Part shown: positions 1-12,531 of the stretch, in pieces
Layout: every line of letters starts with the position of its first letter
How positions within the stretch are numbered: the stretch's first letter is position 1
Assembly: GCA_020536535.1 (NCBI GenBank)
Contig: JAHLWZ010000452.1
Span: forward strand, 33,078-74,676
Direction: 5' to 3'
Source: Pelomyxa schiedti
Taxonomy: Eukaryota; Evosea; Pelobiontida; Pelomyxidae
Length of the DNA: 41,599 bases
Notes under the pieces: model-generated
Databases searched by the model: none
What the model was told of the DNA's origin: nothing
The model's input: the letters and a program-made list of their open reading frames with translations, nothing else
Program-made: the position numbers and the translations under genes

Positions 1-1
1 A

Positions 2-1771
2 TCACAATGTCGAACCCGTAGAATCCATCCACCCCTCTAGGTAGCTTCCTGACCTGGGTGAAGTTCCACGTGGAGTTCTCTTGCCCTGTGTGGTCATGGT
101 GTTGACATGGACATCAAACTGAAAAAGTGGGTTCCACTCACATGTGGGTTTTATCACCCAAATTCCGTTCTTGGTTCCAACGTGAATCTCCGGCATGCTC
201 CTTCCTACCTCGGGTGGTTTGACGGTAATTGACATGGCTGGCCCCATTGTAGCGTTGAAATACACAAACACTTGCGCTGCTGAAAAGTCGATGAGTTGCA
301 CACAAGGCGTGTGGTTATCCACAACAGCCAAAAGGTCACGCCAATGTGACATGCAAGTCGGGTGAACGAAAATAGCGTCATTCAGTGGAATGCAGGAACT
401 GGAGGATATCTCCGCGGGAGGTGTAAGTGTGTTTCCTCTTCGTTCGGGAATTGTATGCAAAATGTTTTCTGAATTGATTTTTTTTTAAAAAAAAGGGTTG
501 TGAAACCCAAGTAACTGACCTTTTTTGGAATATTTGAAGATCCGTCCCTCCTTCATATTTTTTTCTGTGATATACATATGAGAGATGTAGACATCACCAG
601 TAGCGCTGTCCGCAGTGATTTTAGTGTGTTTGAGGGCGAGATCGAGGCTTCCTGGTTTGTCATTTAACACCCTCCCTTTGGAGATAAACATACTGCACGT
701 TTTCGGGGGTTTGGATATTTTTGGTGGATGGCTTGCTTGATTACTGGTAAAAGAAAATAATCGCTCGTCGACAAGGGTTGAGTATTCGTCGACAAGGGCG
801 AGATAGTCATTTAACAAACCGCGGACTGCATCTAAATCAAGGGGCTACATTCTTTATAAAACTTGTTTTGATTGTAGGAGGGCATACCTGCTTGTCAGAT
901 ACAGTCGCACTAGTTCTTGTTGTTGCTCCTGAACTATCTCCATCAACAAGTGAAGCCTTAGTCCACCAAGCTGTTGTTGTTAATCCTGATAGAGGGGGAG
1001 GGGAGAAGGACTTGGGGTAGGATCTGCTTCAAAGAAAATGCCAACAACCTTGATTAGTCAATGATTGTGAAAGTTACTCAAAGGATAAAAACCTCCAGGG
1101 TATTTTTCGCAGTGAAATGCTCCCCTGTTTTCAAAGCTGTCTTTGGTACACTTCCCACCTCAACTGTATGGCCACATTTGTGGGTCAGAAGAATTTCTAC
1201 AATTTCCTTTGTTTTTAAAAAAAAAACAAAAAAAAAATCTAGTGTGAGATAGAGGAGAGGAACTCGTCCCAAAAAACCAACAACCTGACAGAAAACCTCA
1301 GCCAGTTGCTTTGGTCTTGGGTCCCTGGGCTTCCTCTTTATCCAAGAGCACAGATCCGACTTGTTGAGGTCGTAATCGCGGTTGTCGGCTTTTTGCAGCA
1401 ACGCACAGTTGTTAAATTTCAAGCTGTACTTTGAAGAATAAATCGTCAGAGTGCCTCCCTTGGTTGCCGAAACCGCGCCCCCAGTTCTGCTAGTTGTCGA
1501 GGTCGCCCCCCGCGGCACAATAAATGTCTGCGGTGGTATGTCTACATACTGCGAAGGCCACTCGCCCGCGGACACCATGGGGCTTCGGATTGCAAATTTT
1601 GAACAGCACGAAAATATTGCCTAGACTCACCAAGTAGAGGCAAATTGTGTGTGGTTTTTGGATGGGGATATCTTGTAGGGTGAGGAGTGGGGGAGCGTTG
1701 CTGGGGTTGAAAGTCCAGCTGAATTTTCCTTGTTGCGGAGAATGCTGCGGAATCCTATGGGTAGAATTCAT
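2..1771 (-). CDS. Uncharacterised protein with a beta-propeller-like (NHL/SMP-30-type) C-terminal half
   Basis: I do not recognise the family. The first ATG is at 1771 and the frame runs leftwards through several exons to a TGA at 2-4, so the gene may end exactly at the window edge or continue beyond it by another intron. Supported joins are an intron of 87-105 nt near 1530-1625, a T-rich intron near 1202-1262, a 43-nt intron near 847-889 and one near 446-530. The join near 1020-1090 did not give a clean phase, so the exon structure there is uncertain. The C-terminal half contains stretches such as ADSATGDVYIS and GRIFKYSKKG, followed by VGTKNGIWVI, which resemble blades of NHL/SMP-30-like beta-propellers (short beta strands with a G-x-h-Y/F pattern). 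No signal peptide or membrane segment is evident. It is divergent from the next gene, 165 bp away. Confidence 0.5.
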
Positions 1772-1936
1772 CTTACAATTACTGGAAAAAGCAGTCGATC
1801 AACATCATCTTGGAAGAGGAGCAAGAAAAGGGAAGGAAAAACAAAACTTTTTGTTGAACAACCTCAACCTCATCAGCAATAAGACACAACACACCCAATA
1901 ACACCGAACTCCCACCCCCCACCCCACATCCCCGAC

Positions 1937-4900
1937 ATGATCACGGCAGACACGCTGCGGTTCCAACACCTCAAACGGAACGCGGCGCCCACCCCACCAC
2001 CCTCCCCCAGCACCACAACCGCCAAGGATGGCAAGAAACCCACAGCCCCCGCCGTAGGCAGCAGCAGCCAAACCGCCGCGCCCATCCCCGCCATGCCCCC
2101 CAAGCCCCAGCGGCCGGCTCCCTCAACAACAACAACAACCACAACAACAACCAGCACCACAACCTCTACACACACCACCGCATACACAGCCGAGCCGCGA
2201 GACACCGACATGGCACAGGCGTCTCCAGCCCATTCCCACACCCACCAACATCTCCCAGCCACCAATGGCTACGGCTACGGCGACGACGACGACGCCGACG
2301 TAGATGTAGGCGGGAGCAGCAGCGGCGGCGGCGGCGGGGCCACCCTACACGACCACAGGCACGGCCACATGGCGCACACCGGCCACGGCGGGCACATCGT
2401 CGCGCGCGGCGGCGCACCGGGAGGGCGGGACGAGGACGCGGACGTGACCGACTTTGAGAACCCGCACAGGCATCATGTTGGGACTGATGATTCGCCCGGG
2501 AATGTGATGGGCGGCGGCGGTGGTGGTGGTGGTGCGAATCATGGCAGGCACGGCCGCAGTGGCCCTTGCCCTGTTTGTGAGTCTGATTCGTCGCAAATTC
2601 TGATTGACATTCAACTTCCAATGCCAAAACCACCCTCAACTGCCACTACCACGACCAGTACTAGCACTAGCACTAGCACCCCAACTTCCTCGACCACCTC
2701 ACATGCTGCTAATCACTCTGTCGAAATTCAAACTGGAAATAAGAGTATGAAAAAAACCACTCAACATGATGGCTACTCACTATCACCATTAGAAGAATCA
2801 ACTTTCCAGGCATCTCGCATAGTTCAGTGGTTCCTCCACTGGATTTCAAGAGACAAAGATCTAACTGAAGGGTGGAAGCGGATAAATAAAGAAGTCAACT
2901 TACCTTATGTGGTATGCTGCTCTTTCCTTCAACACAAAAGTGTGGTTTATGAAGTGGGAACCCAAGTCAACTTAAGATTTACTCATTTTCAACAGTCACC
3001 AGAGAAAAAAAGTAGAGGCTTGTCTGGTCTTTTACGGGAATGGATCTGGATAAAGTCGAGTGCAAGTGTTGTCTTTGCGGGACCTCGGGGTGTTGGCAAG
3101 AGATTCCTTGTAAACACTTTACTGGAAACAACAGCACAGGATTTGCATAATAACACCCCTACCTCCAAGCCTGGGCTGCAGGATGTGTGTGCCCCCATAT
3201 TTTATTCTATTCTAAGATCCTAAAAGAACCTGGCATCACTTGAAGCTACTCATAGCTTAGAATCTGAGTTTTGTTTGGTGTCGGACAACCCTTATGAAAT
3301 GACTGTATGCAAAGTTTCTTCTTCTTATAGATGTGGTCAACATACTTTTGAAGGACTCTTCTACAACAACTTCAATGGACAGCAGTGAATTTGTTATAGA
3401 CCAAATAGCTGCTGACACTTTTTTCAACAATTATAATTGGGAGGGAGAGCAGTCTTCCTCTGGTGAAACTGCACAATATTGCATAAGTGGACGTGTATCA
3501 GTAGATGACATACGACCATATTTATTGCCCCAGAGAATTGAATGTAGGATTGGGCAATACCTCTATCACCTAACAAATTGGATTGATTAGTTCCTCATAT
3601 TACTGTAATGAAGTATGGACGTATACCTGAAGCAGTAATCACTTTTTTATCCCCTGAAGACCTGGCTGCATCTCTTTGGGAGTTGTGCCTGGTACATTGT
3701 TTGGTCAAGTACCACCCACCTCTGATTTCACAACAGGAAGCCCATGGTCTGAAGACTCTGGATGCTGACTACAAACAATTTCTACAGTGGAGATTCACAA
3801 TGATCACTGGAAAGCTTCCAACTCCAACTCGGCTTCTCTCAATACCGTCTCAACAATTCTTCGTAAACTCTCTCCGACCAGAGATTGCACATTTACTTGG
3901 TAAGAAAGCTAGATACAGGTACGATTCTCGCATATTAAGCATCACATTACTCATTTAAGAGTAGAGGAAATGGTGCTTCTCTTCCTAAGGATAGAATTTA
4001 CGTCAGGGAAATGATAAAGCAAGCTTTTGGGATATGGCCATTTTTCATTGAATCACTTTCAATTAAGTTTCCTTGTGGCCTACTGGACGGAAATCGAGAA
4101 GTAGTAATAACTGGTATTCCTCCTTTTTTCTTGTATATATTGAATGGGGATGCTCAGATTGCGAAATTTGGGAGCCACTCATAACAGCACGTTGTCTCAA
4201 CGCAATGCACGGAGCAAACTTACTCATACTCTCAGTTGACGGCAAAGGCATTACGCAGGACTTTGCAACTATGATCAAGTCTGCCTATTACCTACAAAAA
4301 GTCATTATTGCACCTCAGAATCATAGGCAATTTATCAATATTTCTTTTTCCTCCTGATGAATTATAGAGTTGCTACCATTGAACTCAATGACCCAAGGCC
4401 TCTTGACAGTATGGCTGAGTGGGGTACTGGACCAGCAAAAGACGATCCTGTAACTCAGCTGTTTTCTCAAAGTGTGCATGAATCCTGTGAGCTGCATAAA
4501 TTAGCTTTGAGATTGCAGTTACAGCATCTCTTTGAAGCAACACCCCTGCCACCTCCAATGGACTATAAAATAGCTTCCCCACTCATTGAGCAGGCTCTTG
4601 CTAGTATTACTATGATACCAGTGTGGCCTCTTCTGTACAAATCAGTCTGTCTCCAGCCACTTCTTCAGCGTGCCGCGGAAGTTCGGTCGAAGACTGGTGT
4701 CACTACACTTGCTTGTTACATCCAAAATGCTATTCTGTCGCAGTGTTCACATGATATTCGGGAATTTGGGCACAGCTGGATGTTGAGATTCAACTCGACT
4801 TTACAAAGGTTAGTCTATCTAAATTATCACTATGGGTTGACGTTGATTTAGCAAGGCATCGCCTTTAGTCAATAAGCTACAATACAAAGATTGGGAAAAA

Positions 4901-6116
4901 AGACTAAAGCTAGAAATGGAAATTCAGGCTCGGGCCGAGCAAGAGCTTACTTCATCAGCACCAAGTAACACAGCAGCAGCGCCTGGGAGCCCCCCTCCTG
5001 GGAAAGTGGATTCTAAGCATAGTTCTATACCGAGTGACGCAAGTGATCCAGAAAAACTTATGACTGCTTTTCAACAAGTTCTACACATTTCCTCCCAGGT
5101 GAGTTAATGCTATATTGCTCATCTTTCTTATAGATCATCAGGATAGAACTATAACAACATTCGCCTTCATGCAACCAGACCAACTGCTTTCCTCCTTTGA
5201 GTATCTTTCATTACTACTCTTTCTTCCCTTATATTTAAAATAGAGAAAAAATTTCCCAGTGGAAGAGAGACCTCAAGGAGTACTTTAGCACTCCTCAATT
5301 TCAGTATCTGCTTCAATCATCGGCTCAACAATGTACGGCTAAGGCGGAAGCTAGTTGGCCTCAATTTCGGGATAAATACCTCCGAACTAAGGAGGCCTGC
5401 CAAGCTCTCATTGCTCTGGAATTCAAAGGAGAACCTGTTGGCATAGAAGTAACAAGACTTTTCTTTGAGAACTTGTTACACTTTACCCATGAAGTTTGGC
5501 AAACCTATATCACTTATACACTGCCCAACAAAGAGCAGGTAACTTAATTATCTGTCCTTCCTGTATTAACTTTGAAAAGGATATCTTGAAGTTAACTGGG
5601 CATGCACTTGCACAGTGTGAGTACATCATTGAGCACGCACATATATCGCCAATGGAACATTATCAGTTCAAGCAGTTTCTCTTGTAAGCTCCAACTTCGC
5701 ATACTTGCAGCGCTCCTTGCATCACCTCCATTACATTTTACTCCAATTCCTTATTTACATTCAAGACAATGCCAAGAAGTTTGCCTTTGCACTATTAACA
5801 CACGCATGGGGCATATCCGAAAACTTATCTCTATGCCAATCATGTCCGAATCTCTTGTTAAATCCTGTCAAGAACAGTTAACATTTCTCTTCAAGCAACT
5901 GGTCCCAGTTTCTTCAGTACGTTCCTCTCTCTTGGTAAATGCCACCACTAACGTTTGAAACAGAATCCACAGTACTTCCAAGAAGTAATGAAGTCTTCAT
6001 TTGAGGCAACCAGCTCTAATGCAGCCAAAGCAGTCCATGCTACTTTTCTTAAAACGATTGCACTTGTTGACGTGCATTTACATTCGACTGAGAAACAGTT
6101 AATACATGTGGTATGA
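1937..6116 (+). CDS. Large multi-exon protein with a degenerate P-loop (Walker A-like) motif
   Basis: The ATG at 1937 opens a GC-rich exon coding a low-complexity N-terminus (Pro/Ser/Thr, poly-Thr, Gly and His runs, about 220 residues). Then comes VVFAGPRGVGKRF, a Walker A-like loop in which the expected Ser/Thr after GK is Arg, so nucleotide binding or hydrolysis may be impaired. About 850 further residues follow in exons joined by introns of roughly 40-70 nt, for example at 3542-3588, about 3918-3961, 4100-4143, 4325-4367 (GC-AG), 4810-4850, 5099-5145, 5540-5580 and 5621-5670. Recognisable only as mixed alpha/beta and then helical, with a charged coiled-coil piece near 4890-4950. The frame reaches TGA at 6114-6116. 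The same GT starts a possible 41-nt intron (6111-6151) that would instead fuse it to the downstream OTU-LRR frame. I do not recognise the family; a STAND or AAA-like ATPase is possible. Confidence 0.6.
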
Positions 6117-6151
6117 ACTCTTTTGTCCCTCCCTCGTTTACTGTGGTGCAG

Positions 6152-9100
6152 TTGAGGTGTTTGATAAGCAGCCCCGTGCTCAACCAAACCAATAAATCAA
6201 ATGCGAATAGCAATCGCACACAATTAAATACCCAACATTGCAACCCTACAGCACCTGCCACAACCTCGGATGCCATCACCCTTGCCTCTGGAGGGCTAAG
6301 CATTTCTGATTCAGAGCAACACAACTACACCAAAGACCTCCTCAATAATAAAATTCCACTTAAGATGAACCAAAATCAAGTACAACAGTTCATACAACAA
6401 CTAGCAAACAGAGGGTATAAACTTAAACTTACAATCAACCTCTTTACTCTTCCTAGATTACAAATATATGGAGTAACACCGGATAGCAACTCTCAATTCA
6501 GAGCGTTTGCTCAACATGTTTATCACACAGAAGAGGCTCATGCGATTGTTCGGTATCTAAAAATAACCTCATTACACCCACAAACTCGCGGTAATAGGTT
6601 ACTGGTGTTAGCAGAGGTTTTATCTAATGAGGAAAAGTATCTTGACCTTATCAAGTCCTCTGATTTCCAAGTACTTTATTTTCACCCTGAAATGTTTGTC
6701 TTACATAAACAGATATATGTCAACTCACTAACACGTGACGGTGTACCAGGGGATCATGTCACCTTAGCAGCTTTTGCAAATTTTGTTTGCAAAGACCTCT
6801 TTTTATATGTTCCTGTTTTGCCACAACCAGTACGTATACCAGCACAAAGGGTTGCTGGTAGAGGTGGGCCTGCACTTCATCTTGCTTTACTTCCTGGTAA
6901 CATCTATCAACCCTTGTTGTGGGAGGTCAGTGAGTTTCTTCCCTGCGAATTTATCCATCTTACAAGCTTCAACAGGATTCAGAAAATGGAGATAACAAGC
7001 AAAAAAAACGTTTCATGAGAGAGAGAAACGAATCGATACATGGAGGTGGGGGCCCAGTAAAGATTCCGTCCCTCAAGGACTTGTGTGTATCTGCTTGCGC
7101 ACAAAACATCTGTGCCATGCCACATCTTAATCCTGGGATGATCCCTGAAGAGATTATCCAAGCGGTACTGCAACACAAATGAATATAGTGCAGCATAAAT
7201 ATTTATTCCATTTGAAAAACTATCATCATCTGATAATAAGCAAGATTCTATCGTCTGTTATCCAATTCTTCGACATTGAGATGGATTTCGATGTTGTTCT
7301 GCACAAGTTATTGAATCCATATATATTTGTACTCGATTTGAGTACGTGCACGCATATAAGCAACTACAGCATGCTAGAAATATCAAAAGCCTGTCCCCGA
7401 TTACAGAGACTAAACCTTTCCAACTGTCACAAAGTCACTACAGAGGTAATGGCTTTATGCAATGAACTTAGGAGTGTTGATTTTTTTGCAGGGTTTGTGT
7501 GACATAGTGAGTGCATGTTCAGACCTTTGCGAACTTAACATACAAGGATGCCAGCTTGTTGCTGATCAAGCTATACTAACATTGTGCACGTGCTGCACAA
7601 GCTGTACATCATTAAACATAAATGGCTGCAGCAAAATTTCTTCAGGAGTTTTTCCTGTAAGACTCAATTATCATGAATAATCTAAATTATTCTTCCAGTC
7701 TCTCAGTGGGCTCCCTCTCCAAAAACTCGAAGCTGCTGACCTTTCACAATTGGCTATGGTTCCTCAATTAACTACCTTGTCCTCCCTTGACTTGAGTAAT
7801 TGCCCAAATGTGACAGACTCATCTCTTTCTTTCGTGTGTTATTCATTAGTCTTAGTATATTTCTCACAAACTGTAGCTGGAAAAGTGTACTGGCTTGATT
7901 TCTTTAAAGTTGCAAAACAACAAATTATTGACGGACCAGACTTGTGCCAAAATACTCGCAAGTTGTACAGCACTGCAAGTACACAAGCCGTCAAAATAAG
8001 TGATACCTTAAATAAATACCAGATTTTGGACTTGAGTGGCTGTGACCATATCCACAATCTCACGACTAAGTCTTTATTGAATTGTACTCGATTGAGTGTA
8101 CTTTCTCTGTCGAACTGCAACGTTGAAACGGAAGGTTTTTCTGTACTGATGCAGTTGCCACCTTCCCAGCAAACACCTGCCGTTTCTATGCCTCCACCTT
8201 CTTCTGTACAGTCGCCAGTCGGCTCCCCTATTTGTTCACCACCGTCTTCACCCTTAGTAGCACGTAGTATAACAACCCACAAGCCCCCACATAAATTCGA
8301 CTGCATGACATCCCTGGACGTCTCAGGTTTTTTTTTTTTTTGTACCAATTTTTCTCTGGGTATACTGACCAGCCTAGGGTGCACTAAAATAAGCTCTGCT
8401 GTTCTTGAAGCACTAGCTGAAAGTTGTGGTTTTCTGGAAAATTTAAATATCTCGTCCTGCTCAGCGACAACTGACCAGGTACTCACTCCCAATCGATATA
8501 ACTCTTCACATATATTTTTTTCCCCAGTCTATCATTTCTGCAGCTCGTCTGATGCCTTTAACTCACATTTCCGTTGGGCGTTGCAACGTGAGCGACTCGG
8601 CGTTAGTGGAACTTATGAGAGAGTGTTCTTGTGATCTTCAGGAATTCATTGCACCTGGCTGTCAAGGTATAGCTGATTCTGTTCTGGGAGCAATAGCCAG
8701 TTCATGCCCAAATCTCAAGTAGCCCTGACATACCATGTATAAACCTAATCACTCCACAGAACTCTTGACCTGAGTCAGTGCGATTGTATAACTGAAACAG
8801 CACTGTGTGAAATTTTCACGCACTGCAAGAATCTCACTTCCGTCACTCTAGAGGAGTGTACCAATGCCGTAAATGACAATACTGTCTTGGTAAGCTTTTC
8901 AATCTTAATGGTTCTCCTTAGAAGAACTACAGGTAATCTCTGAGCACTGTCACAAGCTTGCAAACCTCTCAATCGGTTATTGCACCTCTCTCACCGATAA
9001 GGCACTGTCCCATTTGTGTAACTTACAATCCCATATACCGGCAACATTGGAGCACCTCGACGTTTCCCATTGTCGCAACTTGTCTCCCTTGGTATTATGT

Positions 9101-9676
9101 GGATGCTTACAGCATTTGGGCCACCTTCGTTCGTTTTCTGCAAGGGGCTCACGCATTTCGACCGAGTCTATTGTGATGCCAATTCTACCTTCTGACTCCG
9201 CCGAGCACAACAACAATAAGCAGGCCACCTTCGTCAATCCTGCACCCCCCACAACAAGCACCCCAACCATATTCCACAGCGTTCCAGCAACGGCAACTAC
9301 CGCTTCCCCGGACCTCATCCCTAACTTCGCATCCAGCACTGCAAAACGGACTCAATCACACAGCAGAGGGTGGCTACAGCTGCGTTCTATAAATCTCTCC
9401 TGGTCACGAAACCTACGTGACGAAGCGGTGGCCGCTGTTGCTGCATGGTGCCCCCTTCTTGAATCCTGTGACTTGAGCCGCTGCCCCTACATAACTGATG
9501 TGTCTATACAGCAATTGCACAGTGCATGCCCATGCCTCAAGAGGTGAAATTACATTCCACTTTTATTCCCCTCTTCCTACTTATGATGAAACAGGCTTAA
9601 TATTACCGCGTGCAAAAACATAAGCTCACAAGTAGTGCGGACCCTAACTTACGCCGGTGTATCAATTTTGAGATAG
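6152..9676 (+). CDS. Catalytically dead OTU-like domain fused to a leucine-rich-repeat protein (AMN1/F-box-LRR type)
   Basis: The open frame begins after the possible intron ending at 6151. If it is a separate gene, the likely start is the ATG at about 6365. After splicing of 41-45 nt introns (near 6416-6456, 6554-6598, 6671-6712), the first part reads as an OTU deubiquitinase: GLQIYGV, then DSNSQFRAFAQHVY, EEAHAIVR, GVPGDHVTLAAFANFV and LHLALLPGNIY. In active OTUs these are D-G-N-C-x-F-R and N-H-Y. Here the catalytic Cys is Ser (codon 6491-6493) and the His is Ile (6902-6904), so it should be a pseudoenzyme, perhaps a ubiquitin binder. An intron at 6927-6967 joins it in frame to a basic linker and LRRs of the Cys-containing type, with repeats such as LDLSTC, LNLSNC, LDLSNC, LDLSGC, LDLSQC and LDVSHC, to a TAG at 9674-9676. 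A Pro/Ser-rich loop interrupts the LRRs near 8160-8280. Substrate-adaptor or scaffold function is inference. Confidence 0.72.
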
Positions 9677-9921
9677 TCTTCCCAATCCACAAGAATACAG
9701 CTGGATTGAGGGATGTTGTGTGTAATTGTATGTACCTTATTTTCACAACTACCCATCGATCTCACATAACCCAGGTTGTTTGTATAAATTCTTTGTATGT
9801 ATTAAAATGAACACAACGCTTTTAGCTCACGAGAATTGTTACAACACAAGATTTAGCCATTGGGCATTTTTTCCCCTCTTCCCTTCTTCTTTCGGCGTTA
9901 CGCAAAGCACCTTTGATCATC

Positions 9922-12340
9922 ATGGAACACACAGGAGGAGGGAGCGTGGTGGCGACAGGATCGAACGACAGCGGGGGTGATGTGCCAATGGAGGCGATGC
10001 GCGAGTCGGGAGACAAGTTGATCGCTACGGAGACGGAGCCGCCGCGACCGCCGCCGATAAAAACTTATCGGTCTATCTTCGCTTGGGCTATTCTATTAAA
10101 TGCTAGCATTGGTTCGTGAGATTGGNNNNNNNNNNNNNNNNNNNNNNNNNNNNNNNNNNNNNNNNNNNNNNNNNNNNNNNNNNNNNNNNNNNNNNNNNNN
10201 NNNNNNNNNNNNNNNNNNNNNNNNNGTCGGGAGACAAGTTGATCGCTACGGAGACGGAGCCGCCGCGACCGCCGCCGATAAAAACTTATCGGTCTATCTT
10301 CGCTTGGGCTATTCTATTAAATGCTAGCATTGGTTCGTGAGATTGGTTGTTTTATTGATGATTGAGGCCTGGCTGTTTCTTTTTTCTTTTGCTTTTCTTC
10401 TTCTCATACTGAAAACAATAGGTACCGGCTCCCTGGGGCTCCCTAATGCATTTTTCACAGGCGTATGCTAACCGTGACCATTCCCTCTTTTCTACTCACT
10501 CAATTGTCTATTTTCGCTTCTCGTCTAATTTTTTTTCCTTACAAGGGAATTTTGTTGGCTTTACTGCTGTTTGGAGTTAGTGTTACACTTATGATAGTAA
10601 CGGCAGTCTACGTCTTGGAAATAATGGGACGTTGTAGTGGTGCTTTGCGGGCCAGGGTTGTCTGTGATAATCAACCTTTTGATAACCTTGGGGATGTGCA
10701 AGGAAATTTAATTGGGTAAACTACAACGATTGATAGCTCTCTGGGCTAACTTTAAGCAGTTACGATAAGATCGATTACACTCGTTTCTCCTATCTTATTG
10801 GAGGAAAGTGGGGGAAAATATTCACACTTGTCTTTGTATGTATCTATGTGTATGGGCTTCTGTGGGCTTATGTTTCCACCTTGTAAGTTTTCTCCCACTA
10901 TTGCACAATGGCAAAAATCAATAATTAAATGTAGTGGTGCAACTCTCGCCATGCTGATTTATCAGATATTTGTGAGGTCAGAGATATGTGATGTATTATC
11001 ATCCCCTCCAAAAATGGATTATCGTCATCTTAACTGTAATTTCAAGTTAAAAATCAAAGAAACTGAAACTAAGCAACCCAAAAAGGTCTCCAGTGATATT
11101 GTATCTGCTCGTTGTCAATTGACGTATTATATGTGCATCGTGGGAATGGCTTTGCTCTGTGTGCCACTGGCCCTGTTGGATCTTTCTTCACAGTGGCTCT
11201 GGCAATTCTGTCTCTCTGTGTAAGTGGAGAGAGGTAGTGAATTTACTAAAGCATTTTTAGGGCGAGATTTTTGTCCTTCGGCCTCATGTCTGTATGCATC
11301 CTAGTAAAAAAGGTCAAATATTGAACTAGTTAAGATAACATGCGCAATTTTCTTGGGTTTGCAAGGACCTCTCACTGATGAACCTGTTTGGACATTCAAA
11401 TGGCAGGGATTTGCACTTTGCTTTGCATCGATAATAATATCTCAAAGCATGCATTCCAAGTACGGTTTTTTTTTTTTTTTCCCACCACAGTGGCAATTGA
11501 TTGTTCCAGTATAGCAGGAGCTTGTGCACCCGTACGCGACAAATCTAAGTTGCACTGGGTGATGTTATTCATAGAAACCAGTGCTTGTTTCCTAAATGTG
11601 ATGTTGGGCATGATATGCGCCACCACTTTTCGAGGACAAACTAAAGAATTGGTTGTTCTGAACTGGTCAAACTACACAGGCCGAGATGGGGGATGGGGTG
11701 AAGGAAGCACACTGTGGTGGGCGTACATTATACAGGTTTGTATTTCCTTGAATCCGACAATTTGCCTACAAACATGCAGTTTGTGATTTTGCTTTCCCCT
11801 GTACTCATCACTTTGTCAAATTACCCTCTGCTTTGTATCACGCTTGGCAACAATATACTTTACTTTGTCCCTGAGAAGTTGTCATCCCGGATTGGCCAGC
11901 GTCTAACCAGAGCTCTCTGCCTTTGCACAGCTTCGGTTCCTCCAATAATTTGCTCTGCAGCACTGGGAGATCTAGAGGGTATGTTGGCACTCAGCAACTA
12001 ATCAATTTAACAACACACGTTTCTAGTGATATTTACTTTTACCGGAACTTTCGGTAAGTAAAAGTGATGCTTCCACTCATTACTCATTGAAAACACAGGG
12101 TTTTTCCTGGTTTTTTTTGTGCCCTGCATCTTCCAGCTACTATCTCAAAGATTTATGAGAAGACACAGTCTCACAGAGCGTACTATTTACTCGGGTATTC
12201 TTCCCATTTAACCACACTCCCTTAACACAAATTCCCTAGGCTGGTACAGCCACAAAATAGTGGTTGTTATCACTCTAATTACCGGCGTAATATCTTTCCT
12301 GTTTGTACTGGCAAGTGCAATAACAGAGCTTTGTATTTAG
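9922..12340 (+). CDS. Amino-acid/auxin permease family transporter (AAAP, SLC36/SLC38-like)
   Basis: ATG 9922 starts a cytosolic N-terminus, then AWAILLNASIGTGSLGLPNAF, the first transmembrane segment of AAAP transporters with its G-T/S-G-x-L-x-L-P signature (the glycine codon is split by an intron). Downstream exons encode further hydrophobic segments: one after intron 10463-10543, then YTRFSYLIGGKWGKIF, ATLAMLIYQIFV, a Lys-rich cytosolic loop, CIVGMALLCVPLALLDL, FALCFASIIISQS, MLFIETSACFLNVMLGMI, YIIQFVILLSPVLITLS, FFLVFFVPC and VVVITLITGVISFLFVLAS, ending with TAG 12338-12340. That fits 10-11 membrane spans and an H+- or Na+-coupled amino-acid transporter. Introns are 35-110 nt. The first exon and the first bases of intron 1 occur twice because of the scaffold gap at 10126-10225; the real gene has one copy. 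The substrate cannot be told from the sequence. Confidence 0.85.
10005..10125 (+). repeat. Left copy of a 121-bp sequence flanking the scaffold gap
   Basis: These 121 bases are identical to 10226-10346 just after the run of 100 N. They cover the end of the first transporter exon and the start of its intron. A perfect repeat abutting both sides of a round-number gap is best explained by two overlapping contigs placed next to each other without merging, not by a biological duplication. Confidence 0.95.
10126..10225. other. Assembly gap (100 N)
   Basis: Exactly 100 N, the conventional size for a gap of unknown length. Because the flanks overlap by 121 bp, the true gap length is probably negative (no sequence missing). 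Confidence 0.99.
10226..10346 (+). repeat. Right copy of the 121-bp gap-flanking repeat
   Basis: Identical to 10005-10125. From 10347 on, the intron continues (T-rich, ending in AATAG before the next transporter exon), so this copy is the one contiguous with the rest of the gene. Confidence 0.95.
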
Positions 12341-12531
12341 CTTCTTTTTCTTCAAAAATTCCAAAACTACAACAAGCACAAAATCTGGAGCCCTACAACA
12401 CAACATGTGTTGTAGCGGCACTGCTGGTAGTCTGATTAGACGACAGAGGGCCCAACACCCTCCTCCTTTTGTGTTCAACAGGCAAAGGCCCTTTGTTTGC
12501 AAATTGCCGTTGCAACGAGGTGATGTCACCA

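Noticed and set aside
10100-10340. Frames running through the N gap and a duplicated first exon of the transporter
   Set aside because: Caused by the unmerged 121-bp contig overlap.
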